From Deltaproteobacteria bacterium (lineage in GTDB: Bacteria > Myxococcota_A > Polyangia > Polyangiales > Ga0077539), in NCBI GenBank assembly GCA_947494865.1, contig CANMAT010000070.1, forward strand, positions 1 to 10,434: 10,434 nucleotides of DNA, given 5' to 3'. Each line of letters begins with the position of its first letter. Position 1 is the first letter of the stretch. Shown here piece by piece: positions 1-7,170 of the stretch. The notes below the pieces were generated by a model. That model made no database searches. It was given only the letters and a program-made list of their open reading frames with translations, and was not told the DNA's origin. Position numbers and translations under genes: made by a program.

Positions 1-126
1 AGTGAGTCCGTCAGACCGACGCGTGACCGCTCGCGCGGCGACGTGACCCCGCGACGATACCATCCTGTCGCCCCGTGGCGATGGTCACACTGCCCCCAGT
101 TTGTGTTCTGTCGAAGGCCCGTCGGA

Positions 127-150
127 GGCCCTCACCCGGCGTCGAGGGCC
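127..150. terminator. Inverted repeat over the pabB stop codon, possible 3'-end stem-loop
   Basis: GGCCCTC at 127-133 and GAGGGCC at 144-150 form a perfect 7-bp inverted repeat with a 10-base loop. It overlaps the pabB stop codon at 132-134. There is no T-tract beyond it on the minus strand, so intrinsic termination is doubtful. It may only stabilise the mRNA end, or be chance in GC-rich DNA. Confidence 0.25.
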
Positions 151-1379
151 CGCTGCTTCCAGGCGAGCTCGGCCCACTCGCGCTCGGGGTCGCTGTCCCA
201 CACGATGCCTCCGCCGACGCCGTAGTGGAGCCCCGCGGCGTCGGCGACGAGGGTGCGAATGGCCACCGCGAGCTGCACCGAGCCGTCGCCGTAGATGGCC
301 CCGTAAACGCCTGTATACAAGCCTCTTCGGGTGTGTTCGAAGCGCGCGATGTGCTCCATCGCCGAGAGCTTGGGGGCGCCCGTCACGGACCCGACGGGGA
401 GCACCGCGCGGAGCACGTCGCGCGCGGGCGTGGCGCCCGGCACTTGGGCCTCCACCGTCGACACCAGGTGGTGAACGTACCGATGCGGCTCGCATTCGAA
501 GAGCGCAGGAACGTGCACACCGCCCGTCACGGCCACGCGCCCGAGGTCGTTGCGGTGCACGTCGACGGCCATGGCGTTCTCGGCGCGCTCCTTCGGGTCG
601 AGGGCGAGCGCGCGCGCCTCGCGGAGGTCTTCTTCGGGGTCTTCTCGGCGGGGGCGCGTGCCCTTGATGGGGCGCGTGCGCGCGAGGTCGCGGCCGCGCT
701 CCCAGGCGAGGGCGAGCTCCATGCTCATGGCCCCCACGACGACGTCGCCCACGTGCAACAGGGCGCCGTAGCGGGCCCCCGAGGCGATGACGCGCGCGGC
801 GAGCGCGTCGGCGTCGGTGCGGGGCGCGTGGAGGGTGCGGGCGAGGTTCACGAGGTAGACATCGCCGCTGCGAATGGCCTCGCGCGCGGCGTCGATGTGG
901 GCCACGTGGGCGTCGCGGTCGGTGGCGCTCGCGAAGGGCCCAAGGGGCCGTGCGGGAGGCCACGCGCGCGGGTCGAAGGCCGCGCCCGCGGGCGGGAGAT
1001 CCGCGGAGGTTACGGTGTCGTACCGTGCGATCCACGCCGACGGGCAGCGGTCGCCGGGGGGGCGCGCGTCGCGCACGGGGCGGGGCGAAACAGCGCGCCA
1101 CGCGGCGTCGTAGGTGAGGCACCCGAAGGCCACCGGGAGGTCGGGGTCGGAGGTCGCCGCGGGGGAAGCGCGCACGGCGTCGAGGGCGTCGCCGAAGGCG
1201 TCGAGGGCGCCGTCGGGGGCGTCATAGGCGACGTCGACGAGCGTGGTGGGCGCGGTGGCGAGCACGGCCCGGCGGGGGCCCGCGCCGCGCGCGTCGAGGA
1301 GCATGAAGGCCGCGCCGGGGGTGCGCGCCGCGGTGAGCATCATCGCGGCGATGCGCGCGTCGGGAGGGTGTTCGTCCAC
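132..1379 (-). CDS. pabB: Aminodeoxychorismate synthase component I (PabB-type chorismate-binding enzyme)
   Basis: Predicted to aminate chorismate to 4-amino-4-deoxychorismate for p-aminobenzoate and folate synthesis, using ammonia from a PabA glutaminase; it would act in the cytoplasm. The chorismate-binding domain fills the C-terminal two thirds. It shows PIKGT with Lys239 (TrpE usually has PIAGT, so the lysine favours PabB), then VDVHRNDLGR, the HHLVSTV stretch, GSVTGAPK ending at Lys337, AIRTLV and GGGIVWDSDP. At 415 residues it is somewhat shorter than E. coli PabB and has no fused PabA or PabC domain. The GTG start at 1379 keeps the usual N-terminal helix (around RIAAMML) and has a TATCGC hexamer six bases upstream; the ATG at 1343 (403 residues) is the alternative. 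The frame stays open to 1796, but that would run antisense through the divergent lipoprotein gene. Family identity is firm; PabB versus TrpE rests on the lysine and on the absence of a trp context. Confidence 0.92.
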   Translation of the reverse strand: MDEHPPDARIAAMMLTAARTPGAAFMLLDARGAGPRRAVLATAPTTLVDVAYDAPDGALDAFGDALDAVRASPAATSDPDLPVAFGCLTYDAAWRAVSPRPVRDARPPGDRCPSAWIARYDTVTSADLPPAGAAFDPRAWPPARPLGPFASATDRDAHVAHIDAAREAIRSGDVYLVNLARTLHAPRTDADALAARVIASGARYGALLHVGDVVVGAMSMELALAWERGRDLARTRPIKGTRPRREDPEEDLREARALALDPKERAENAMAVDVHRNDLGRVAVTGGVHVPALFECEPHRYVHHLVSTVEAQVPGATPARDVLRAVLPVGSVTGAPKLSAMEHIARFEHTRRGLYTGVYGAIYGDGSVQLAVAIRTLVADAAGLHYGVGGGIVWDSDPEREWAELAWKQRALDAG

Positions 1380-1385
1380 GAGGGG

Positions 1386-1400
1386 GCGATAGGGTATCGC
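1386..1400. promoter_or_regulatory. Perfect palindrome in the divergent pabB/lipoprotein promoter region
   Basis: GCGATA-GGG-TATCGC is a perfect 6-bp inverted repeat with a 3-base spacer. It lies in the short gap between two genes that start outward from it. Each arm supplies a TATCGC hexamer in its own direction: six bases before the pabB GTG at 1379 on the minus strand, and ten bases before the GTG at 1411 on the plus strand. It could therefore be two back-to-back -10 elements, an operator, or both. No matching -35 element is evident on either strand. Confidence 0.4.
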
Positions 1401-1440
1401 TTGCGGACACGTGGAGACCACTGGTACCCACTTCGACCCC

Positions 1441-2820
1441 GTGAACCTCTCGCGTGTATGTGCGGCGTGCCTCCTGGCGATGGCCGCGGGTTGCCAGGAG
1501 TCGACGATCGCCCTGCGCGTCGTGGCGGCCGACGGGGGCGATCCGTTTCTGCCGCCCGACGGGGCCACGCAGGCGCGCTTTCGCTTCGAAGGTCGCACCA
1601 CGGAGACGGTGACCACCAACGTGGCGCCCAACGGGGCCTTCACGCTCGAGACGCCCTTCGCGGGCATGGTGTCGGGGCGCGGCGTGGTCGAGGCGCTGCG
1701 CATGGGCGAAGTGGCAGGCGGCGGGGCAACGCCGCCCATCGACTGGGGCAGCCTCGGGGTCGCCGTGGTGTCGGTGTTCGTGCAGCCGAGGGACACGGTG
1801 GTCGACTACCCGTGGCGCCTCCGCGCGGCGCGCACGGCGCCCGTGCTGTTCGAATCGTCGCCGGCCTTCGCGCTGCTGCTCGGCGGCACCGTCGAGACGG
1901 CGCCCGTCGAGGCCTTCAACGAGCTCACGCTCTCGGGCTCGTCGGACGGTTCGCCCTACGACGCCGCGCTCAGCCGCGAGGCCTCGTACGTGATTCTCAC
2001 CAACGGCAACGTGCTCATCGTGAGCGGCTGCAACGCCCTGGTGTGGAACCCGGGCTCGAGCCAGGCCCTCATGGCGCCCGCGCAGATGTCCATGGGCGCG
2101 CCCCCCGCCGAGCGCTGCGACGTTCGCGGCTCGACGGTGGTGCAGGAGCCCGGCGGCGGCGCGATGCTCCTCGGGGGCCGCGGCCCCATGGGGCCCGTGG
2201 CGCGCGTCGACTTCGTGAACGGCGACGGCTCGTGGGCCGCGGCGCTCCCGATGGCGTCCCCGCGCGTGGCTCCGGCGGCCGTGCGCACGGGCATTCGCGA
2301 GGCCCTCATCGCGGGCGGCCAGGAGGCGGGGGTGCCCTTCCTCGAGCGGTACACGCCCACGCTCATGGCCGCGGCGCGGCCGCTGCGCACGGGCGTGGCC
2401 AACGTCGACGACCGCCGCGACGCCGCCCTCGTCGACCTCGGCGGCACCGTGGTGCTCGCCCTCGGCGGCACCGTGCTGGGCAGCGCGGCGCTCACCCCCG
2501 ACGACCTGGTGCTCGACGCGCGCTGCCTCGATCAGAGCTGCCCCCTGGTGGTCGCCGCGTCGGTGCTCGTGCGCGAGCGCCGCCGCGACCCGGTGGCCGT
2601 GCTCGCCAACGACGGCCGCGTGGTGGTGGCCTCGGGCGCGGGCGCCGGCGGCGTGGCCGCGTCCGTCGAGGTCATCGACGCGACGAACACCCGCGCGCCG
2701 GTGAGCGTGGGGCCCGTTGCGACGCTCCCCTACGACGGGCTGTCGGCCCGAAGGCTCGCGACGGGCGCGGTGCTCTTCGCGGGCGGCGGCACGCAGCGCA
2801 CGTGGCTGTATCGGCACTGA
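1441..2820 (+). CDS. Predicted lipoprotein with kelch-like beta-propeller repeats
   Basis: Function is unknown; predicted to be a lipid-anchored envelope protein. From the GTG at 1441 the N-terminus is a classic lipoprotein signal: MNLSR, a hydrophobic run, then AMAAGC with the lipidated Cys at residue 18. The GTG at 1411 gives ten extra acidic-leaning residues before this signal, so I prefer 1441, though neither has a Shine-Dalgarno. A beta-rich region of about 100 residues follows. Then a hydrophobic strand ending in GG or SG recurs near residues 148, 195, 245, 292, 342, 398 and 448, for example LLLGG, LIVSG, LIAGG and LFAGG. The period is about 47-56 residues, which fits kelch-like blades, probably seven. 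Several blades also carry hints of the VE-x-(Y/I)-(D/N) strand. Such lipoproteins are common in myxobacteria as surface or binding proteins. The next lipoprotein gene starts 24 bases downstream. Confidence 0.8.
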   Translation: MNLSRVCAACLLAMAAGCQESTIALRVVAADGGDPFLPPDGATQARFRFEGRTTETVTTNVAPNGAFTLETPFAGMVSGRGVVEALRMGEVAGGGATPPIDWGSLGVAVVSVFVQPRDTVVDYPWRLRAARTAPVLFESSPAFALLLGGTVETAPVEAFNELTLSGSSDGSPYDAALSREASYVILTNGNVLIVSGCNALVWNPGSSQALMAPAQMSMGAPPAERCDVRGSTVVQEPGGGAMLLGGRGPMGPVARVDFVNGDGSWAAALPMASPRVAPAAVRTGIREALIAGGQEAGVPFLERYTPTLMAAARPLRTGVANVDDRRDAALVDLGGTVVLALGGTVLGSAALTPDDLVLDARCLDQSCPLVVAASVLVRERRRDPVAVLANDGRVVVASGAGAGGVAASVEVIDATNTRAPVSVGPVATLPYDGLSARRLATGAVLFAGGGTQRTWLYRH

Positions 2821-2832
2821 CGGCGGGCGCGC

Positions 2833-2838
2833 TATCGT
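2833..2838 (+). promoter_or_regulatory. Putative -10 hexamer for a leaderless transcript
   Basis: TATCGT lies six bases before the ATG at 2845, and no Shine-Dalgarno lies between them. With normal -10 geometry, transcription would begin at about the A of the ATG. No convincing -35 is seen 16-18 bases upstream. The same hexamer-to-start distance occurs before pabB. Confidence 0.3.
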
Positions 2839-2844
2839 CGCGCG

Positions 2845-3090
2845 ATGCGCCCAACGCTCGCTCTGGTGCTCGCGCTCTCGCTCGCCGCGTGTGGCAAGAA
2901 GGCGGCGCCGCCGCAGGCCACCACGCAGGGCGCGAGCCTCAACGTGGGGCCCACCGTGATGACCCCCGAGGTGCACATCAACCCGCAGGGCGACGCCGGC
3001 GCGACGAGCGTTCAAATCGGCGGCGCGCGCGTGGTGCTCCCCGGCGAGAACGACCGCGCCGCGCAGGCCGAGGCCGAGCAGGAGCGCTGA
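2845..3090 (+). CDS. Small predicted lipoprotein
   Basis: An 81-residue protein of unknown function. A short signal peptide begins MRPTL, continues with a Leu/Ala core, and ends in the lipobox LAAC with Cys16 as the lipidation site. GKK follows directly, so the mature N-terminus is basic, with no Asp at position +2. The mature part is only about 66 residues, rich in Ala, Gln, Gly and Pro. It has a short beta-like stretch (SVQIGGARVVLPG) and a charged, probably helical tail rich in Ala, Glu and Gln. No enzyme motif is visible. It lies 24 bases after the propeller lipoprotein and ends six bases before the kinase gene, so the three may be co-transcribed, possibly with an internal promoter. The lipobox and clean spacing make it a credible gene. 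Confidence 0.78.
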   Translation: MRPTLALVLALSLAACGKKAAPPQATTQGASLNVGPTVMTPEVHINPQGDAGATSVQIGGARVVLPGENDRAAQAEAEQER

Positions 3091-3096
3091 CAGATA

Positions 3097-4437
3097 ATGT
3101 CACGCAGGGTGTGCCCCCGCTGCGGCTTTCGCTACGGGCGTGAGGCCCTACGATGCGCCCTCGACGGGAGCGCGCTCGAGGCCCTGCCCGACCCGCTGCG
3201 CGGTCGCCTCCTGGGGCAGCGGTACCGGGTGGGCGAGGAGCTCGGCGCGGGCGCGATGGGCACGGTGTACGAGGGCGATGACGTGCGCGCGGGGAGCCCC
3301 GTCGCGATCAAGGTGCCCGACGCCGAGGCGCTCGGCGACGAGGTGCTCCGCGAGCGCTTCTTGCGTGAGGGGCGCGTGGGCATGGCGCTGCGGCACCCGC
3401 ACGTCGCGGCCACGCTCGACGTGGGGTGTGACGGCGACACCCACTACCTGGTGATGGAGCGCCTCTACGGCGAGACGCTCGCGGCGCGGCTCGCGCGGGG
3501 CGCGCCCCCGATCGCGACGGCGGTGTCGTGGGCGCGGCAGCTCGCCGACGCGCTCGACGCGCTGCACGCGCGGGGCGTGGTGCACCGCGACGTGAAGCCG
3601 TCGAACGTGTTCCTCGACGCGCGCGCCGAGCCCGCGCGGTGCGTGAAGCTCCTCGACCTCGGCGTGGCGCGCGACGCGGGCGACGACGCGCTCACGGCCT
3701 CGCGCGCGGTGCTCGGGAGCGCGCGCACCATGGCGCCGGAGCAGGCGCGGGGCGAGCGCGCCACGGCGGCGAGCGACCTGTACTCCCTCGGCGCGGTGCT
3801 CTTCGAAATGCTCACCGGGGGGCCGGTGTTTCGCGGCAACGACGTGGCCCTGCGGCGCGCCCATTTCGGCGTGGCACCGCCGCGGGCGCGCTCGCTGCGC
3901 GGCGACGTCTCCGACGACCTCGACGAGCTCGTCGACGTGCTGCTCGCCAAGAGCCCCGCGCAGCGCCCCGTCTCGGCGGCGCACGTGCGCGACCGCCTCG
4001 ACGCCCTCGCCGCGGAGGGCCCCGACGAGGCGACGCGCATGGCCCCGCCCACGGAGCGCGCGGCCGACGACCTCGACGCGGCGGTCGACCCCGCGCGGGT
4101 CGCCGAGGCCCACGCCGCGCTGGCCGCGGTCGTCGCGCGGTGGGGCGCGCTCGGCCCCGCGCTCGACGCCCTCACGCGCCTGCGGGCGAGCGAGGCCGAG
4201 CTTCGGCGGGTCACGCTCGCGCTGGCCCAGCTGCCCCGCGACGCGGGCGACGCGACGCGTCGGCGCGCCGAGCTCGCCGCGGCCCTCGCCGACGAGGAGC
4301 GAGGCGCCCTCGTCGAGGCGCTGCGCGGCGCGGGCGTGTCGCGCGAGCGCCTCCGCGAGGGCCTCGACGCTGCCGCGCGCGACGCCGAAGGGCTCGCGCT
4401 CGCGCTCCGAAGGTTGTGCCTCCCGCCGCGCGCGTAG
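3097..4437 (+). CDS. Hanks-type serine/threonine protein kinase with N-terminal zinc ribbon
   Basis: Predicted to phosphorylate Ser/Thr residues using ATP. No membrane segment is visible, so it should be cytoplasmic. A small zinc-ribbon-like module opens the protein: C6-x2-C9, then C20-A-L-D23, the last position being Asp rather than Cys. The kinase domain spans roughly residues 43-310. It has the glycine loop GAGAMGTVY (50-58), VAIK with Lys72, the helix-C Glu91 in FLREGR, HRDVKPSN (HRD at 163-165), DLG in place of DFG at 187-189, and APE at 213-215. All catalytic residues are present, so it should be active. The last 110 or so residues are Ala/Arg/Glu-rich and helical, with no known domain recognised. 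AGGAG lies 12 bases before the ATG, rather far. It follows two lipoprotein genes and lies 63 bases upstream of vgrG. Kinases regulate some T6SS (PpkA), but such a link here is only inferred. Confidence 0.92.
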   Translation: MSRRVCPRCGFRYGREALRCALDGSALEALPDPLRGRLLGQRYRVGEELGAGAMGTVYEGDDVRAGSPVAIKVPDAEALGDEVLRERFLREGRVGMALRHPHVAATLDVGCDGDTHYLVMERLYGETLAARLARGAPPIATAVSWARQLADALDALHARGVVHRDVKPSNVFLDARAEPARCVKLLDLGVARDAGDDALTASRAVLGSARTMAPEQARGERATAASDLYSLGAVLFEMLTGGPVFRGNDVALRRAHFGVAPPRARSLRGDVSDDLDELVDVLLAKSPAQRPVSAAHVRDRLDALAAEGPDEATRMAPPTERAADDLDAAVDPARVAEAHAALAAVVARWGALGPALDALTRLRASEAELRRVTLALAQLPRDAGDATRRRAELAAALADEERGALVEALRGAGVSRERLREGLDAAARDAEGLALALRRLCLPPRA

Positions 4438-4500
4438 AAAAGTTTGAAGTCGTAGAGAATTATTTCGAAAGCCTCGGTCTCAACACATTTATCACCTGAG
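4438..4500 (+). promoter_or_regulatory. AT-rich intergenic island, probable vgrG promoter region
   Basis: By hand count 24 of 63 bases are G or C, far below the flanking coding DNA. It separates the kinase stop from the vgrG ATG. TATCAC at 4490-4495 ends five bases before the ATG and could be a -10 element for a leaderless message. TTGAAG at 4444-4449 resembles a -35 but is too far from it to pair. No Shine-Dalgarno is present. No sigma-54 GG/GC dinucleotide pair was found. Confidence 0.5.
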
Positions 4501-7170
4501 ATGTTCAGGCTCAGTGAATCGAGGTTTGCCCTCCGTCTGGCCGGGGTCGAGCACGGGCTCGACGTGGTTCGGCTCCGGGGGCGCGAGCGCATCAACGGGC
4601 TCTACCGGTACGACCTCGAGGTGCTCACCTCGCGGCGCGTGGCGGCCGACCAGCGGGCCCTCCTCGGTCGCGCCGCGACGCTCACCCTCGCCCGCAGCGA
4701 CGGCAGCGCGCGGCGGGTGCACGGCGTCATCGTGGCGCAGCGCGTCGACGGTCACCCCGCGCCGGGCGACCTGCGCCACGTGCACGCGCGCCTCGCGCCG
4801 CGCATGTGGCTCATGGGCCAGCGCGAGCGCTCGCGGGTGTTTCACCGCATGAGCCCCGTGGCCATCGTGGCCACCCTGTTTCGCGAGTGGGGCATCGACG
4901 TCGAGGCGCGCGTCGCGGGCCGCCAGGTGATGCTCGAGCACTGCGTGCAACACCGCGAGAGCGACCTCGCCTTCGTCGAGCGGCTGCTCGCGCGGCACGG
5001 CGTCGCGTGGTGGTTTCAGCACCCCGACGGCGCGCGCGAGGAGGGCGTGGGCGACGCCACGACGGCCGACCTCGGCGGCGTCACGATCGCGGCGCCCCTC
5101 GCGGGCGACGGCCCCGATGGCCCCTTCGGCCGCGAGCGCGTGGTGCTCTCCGACCGCGCCGAGCACTACGACGCCGTCGGGGGCGCGAACGTCCCCTCGC
5201 TGCGCTTCGCCGACGCGCGCGACGACTCGCACCACAGCCCGCGCGACGTGCGGGCCTTCGCGGTCGAGTCGCGCGTGCGCCCCACGGCGGCGCAGGTGAT
5301 GCACTACCAGCCCTCGCATTTTCAGCCCGTGGGGGCGCAGCACCCCACCGATCGCGCCGACACGCGCGCCGGCCGCCGCGAGCCCGCGAGCGCCGAGGAG
5401 TCGCTGCGCCTCGAGGTCGACACCCACGAGGCCGAGCTGGCGCCCTTCGACGGGCTGGTGTCGGGCGCGCGCGTGCTGCTCGATCGTGCGCGCGCCGACG
5501 CGACGCGCTGCGCGGGCGAGAGCGGCGCGGTCGACCTCGCGCCGGGGCACCGCTTCGAACTCACCGATCACCCCTACGACGAGGTGAACCGCGCGTGGGT
5601 GGTCACCGAGGTCACGCACCGCGCCCAGGTGGCCGAGGCCGCCACGGGCGACGCGCCCGCGGTCACGTACGAGAACCGCTTTCGCTGCGCCCCTTCGGGC
5701 ACGCTGGTGCGGCCCGCGTATCGGCGCCCGCGCCGCGGCATCGGGGTCGAGAGCGCGACGGTGGTAGGCACCCCCGACGACGACGTGTACGCCGACGCGT
5801 GCGGTCGCATCAAGGTGCGCTTCCACTGGGACCGTCGTCGCCTCGCGCACGAAGACGAGCGGTCTTGCTACGTGCGAAAGACCGAGGCGTGGGCGGGCGC
5901 GGGGTGGGGCGCGCAGTTCACGCCGCGGCCGGGTATGGAGGTGCTGGTGGCCTTTCTCGACGGCGACGTCGATCAGCCCGTGGTGGTGGGCGCGCTCTAC
6001 AACGAGCACAACCAGCTGGCGTTCGCGCGCGAGGAGGGCTCGCGCAGGAGCGGGTTTCGCACGCGCTCCATCGGCGGTGAGGGGCACAACGAGCTGTCGT
6101 TCGAAGACCTCGCGGGGCGCGAGCAGGTGTATGTGCGGGCGCAGCGCGACCTGCGCGCGCGGGTGCGCCACGACCTCGACGTCGAGGTGCGCGGCGACCA
6201 GCGCAGCGTCGTCGGCGGCGCAGCGTCGACGACCGTCGAGCACGGCGCGACGGTGTCGGTGGGGCGCGACCTGCACCTCACGGTCGCGGGAGACCACCGC
6301 GAGGAGGTCGGCGGCGGGCACGTCGCGCAGGTGCACGGCACGCGACAAGACGACGTGGGCGGGCGGCTCATCACCTCGGTGGGGCGCGACCAGTCGGGCA
6401 CCGTGGGCGGCGACCTCTCGCTCCAGGTGGCCGGCGCCGTGACGCTCGACGCGAGCGGGGCCGCGGGGGCCACCGTGGGCGTGCGCGGGCCGTTGCAGGT
6501 CGTCGGCGAGCACGTGACGCTCGAGGCGCGCGCGGGCCTCACGCTGCGCTGTGGCGACGCGCACATCACCCTCACGCACGACCGCATCGAGGTGGTGGCC
6601 CCGCACGTGATCGTGCGCGGCGAGGATCGGGTGCTGGTCGAGGGCGAGGCGGCGTCGCTGTCGCTCGACGCGCACGCGCAGCTGCGCGGCGACGAGGCGT
6701 CGGTGCGCTCGCAGGGGGCGTCGCTGCGGCTCACGAGCGACGCCGCCCTCGAAGGTGCGCAGGTGCACCTTGGCACGTCGGCGGCGAGCGACGCGGGGAG
6801 CGACGCGACACACGCGGCGATCCCCGACGAGGCGCGCACGTTTACGGTGGCCACGGTCGCGCGCAACGCCGAGGGCGAGGCCCCCGTCGGGCACCTTCGC
6901 ATCCTCGACGGGGAGCGGCGCACGGTGCGCCTCGTGCCCGCGGCCGAGGGGCGCGAAGACGGCGAGCTGCTGGTGTTTACGCTGCCCGTCGAGTCGCTGC
7001 CCGACCCCGTGGAGATCGTCTATGAGCTCGGTGAATACACCGAGCATTTGATCGGCCCCGTGTCGCCGGCGCTCACGCACGACGCGCTCATGCGGCGTCG
7101 CGCGCAGCAGGTGGCGGGCGCCTTCGCGCGGCCCCCGCGGCGGCCGCGCACGAACAGGAGGCGCTCGTGA
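4501..7170 (+). CDS. vgrG: Type VI secretion spike protein VgrG (TssI) with C-terminal extension
   Basis: Predicted trimeric spike at the tip of the T6SS tube, delivering bound effectors. Residues 1-410 or so match the gp27-like base: LRGRERINGLYRYDLEV near the start, the HCVQHRESDLAFVERLLARHG stretch (split here: HCVQHRESD, then FVERLLARHG), and WWF after it. A gp5-like OB fold follows, with GRIKVRFHWD (435-444), PGMEVLVAFLDGD around 477-489, and DQP...VVGALYNEHNQ ending at 505. SFEDLAGREQVYVRAQRDL opens a repetitive beta-helix of Val/Gly/Asp strands to about 770. Residues 774-889 form an added domain (FTVATVARN, VRLVPAAEG, VYELGEYTEHL) with a basic Pro/Arg tail. At 889 residues it is longer than a minimal VgrG of about 600-700. 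Its stop overlaps the next start as GTGA. No T6SS structural genes are in view, so it is probably an orphan vgrG island working with a machine encoded elsewhere. Confidence 0.96.
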   Translation: MFRLSESRFALRLAGVEHGLDVVRLRGRERINGLYRYDLEVLTSRRVAADQRALLGRAATLTLARSDGSARRVHGVIVAQRVDGHPAPGDLRHVHARLAPRMWLMGQRERSRVFHRMSPVAIVATLFREWGIDVEARVAGRQVMLEHCVQHRESDLAFVERLLARHGVAWWFQHPDGAREEGVGDATTADLGGVTIAAPLAGDGPDGPFGRERVVLSDRAEHYDAVGGANVPSLRFADARDDSHHSPRDVRAFAVESRVRPTAAQVMHYQPSHFQPVGAQHPTDRADTRAGRREPASAEESLRLEVDTHEAELAPFDGLVSGARVLLDRARADATRCAGESGAVDLAPGHRFELTDHPYDEVNRAWVVTEVTHRAQVAEAATGDAPAVTYENRFRCAPSGTLVRPAYRRPRRGIGVESATVVGTPDDDVYADACGRIKVRFHWDRRRLAHEDERSCYVRKTEAWAGAGWGAQFTPRPGMEVLVAFLDGDVDQPVVVGALYNEHNQLAFAREEGSRRSGFRTRSIGGEGHNELSFEDLAGREQVYVRAQRDLRARVRHDLDVEVRGDQRSVVGGAASTTVEHGATVSVGRDLHLTVAGDHREEVGGGHVAQVHGTRQDDVGGRLITSVGRDQSGTVGGDLSLQVAGAVTLDASGAAGATVGVRGPLQVVGEHVTLEARAGLTLRCGDAHITLTHDRIEVVAPHVIVRGEDRVLVEGEAASLSLDAHAQLRGDEASVRSQGASLRLTSDAALEGAQVHLGTSAASDAGSDATHAAIPDEARTFTVATVARNAEGEAPVGHLRILDGERRTVRLVPAAEGREDGELLVFTLPVESLPDPVEIVYELGEYTEHLIGPVSPALTHDALMRRRAQQVAGAFARPPRRPRTNRRRS
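7156..7161 (+). promoter_or_regulatory. Perfect Shine-Dalgarno deciding a GTG start
   Basis: AGGAGG lies five bases before the GTG at 7167, inside the end of vgrG. It fixes the start of the hydrolase-like gene. The contrast with SD-less starts elsewhere in the window is notable. Confidence 0.8.

Noticed and set aside
1..63. Possible start of a minus-strand gene with ATG at 63, open to the left edge
   Set aside because: Only 21 codons are visible, they are Arg/Val/Ala-rich, and there is no clear ribosome site; too little to support a gene.
1380..1796. N-terminal extension of pabB beyond the GTG at 1379
   Set aside because: The extra residues lie antisense to the lipoprotein coding region, match nothing in the PabB family, and would make the protein too long.
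1222..3015. Long minus-strand open frame opposite the propeller lipoprotein
   Set aside because: Composition is Arg/His/Gly-biased with no motif, while the plus strand shows a lipobox and regular repeats.
75..3143. Open frame of about 1,020 codons on the plus strand opposite pabB and through the lipoprotein genes
   Set aside because: It is extremely rich in Arg, Gly, Ala and His, has no domain, and covers well-recognised genes in other frames. It is a GC-bias shadow.
6256..6391. Direct repeat of TCGGTGGGGCGCGACC at 6256-6271 and 6376-6391
   Set aside because: The copies are 120 bases (40 codons) apart in the same frame and encode equivalent strands of the VgrG beta-helix; protein repetition, not a mobile or regulatory repeat.
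4492..7080. Open frame of over 860 codons on the minus strand
   Set aside because: It is the exact antisense of vgrG, whose plus-strand translation has unmistakable family motifs. The minus frame is His/Arg/Val-rich with no domain.
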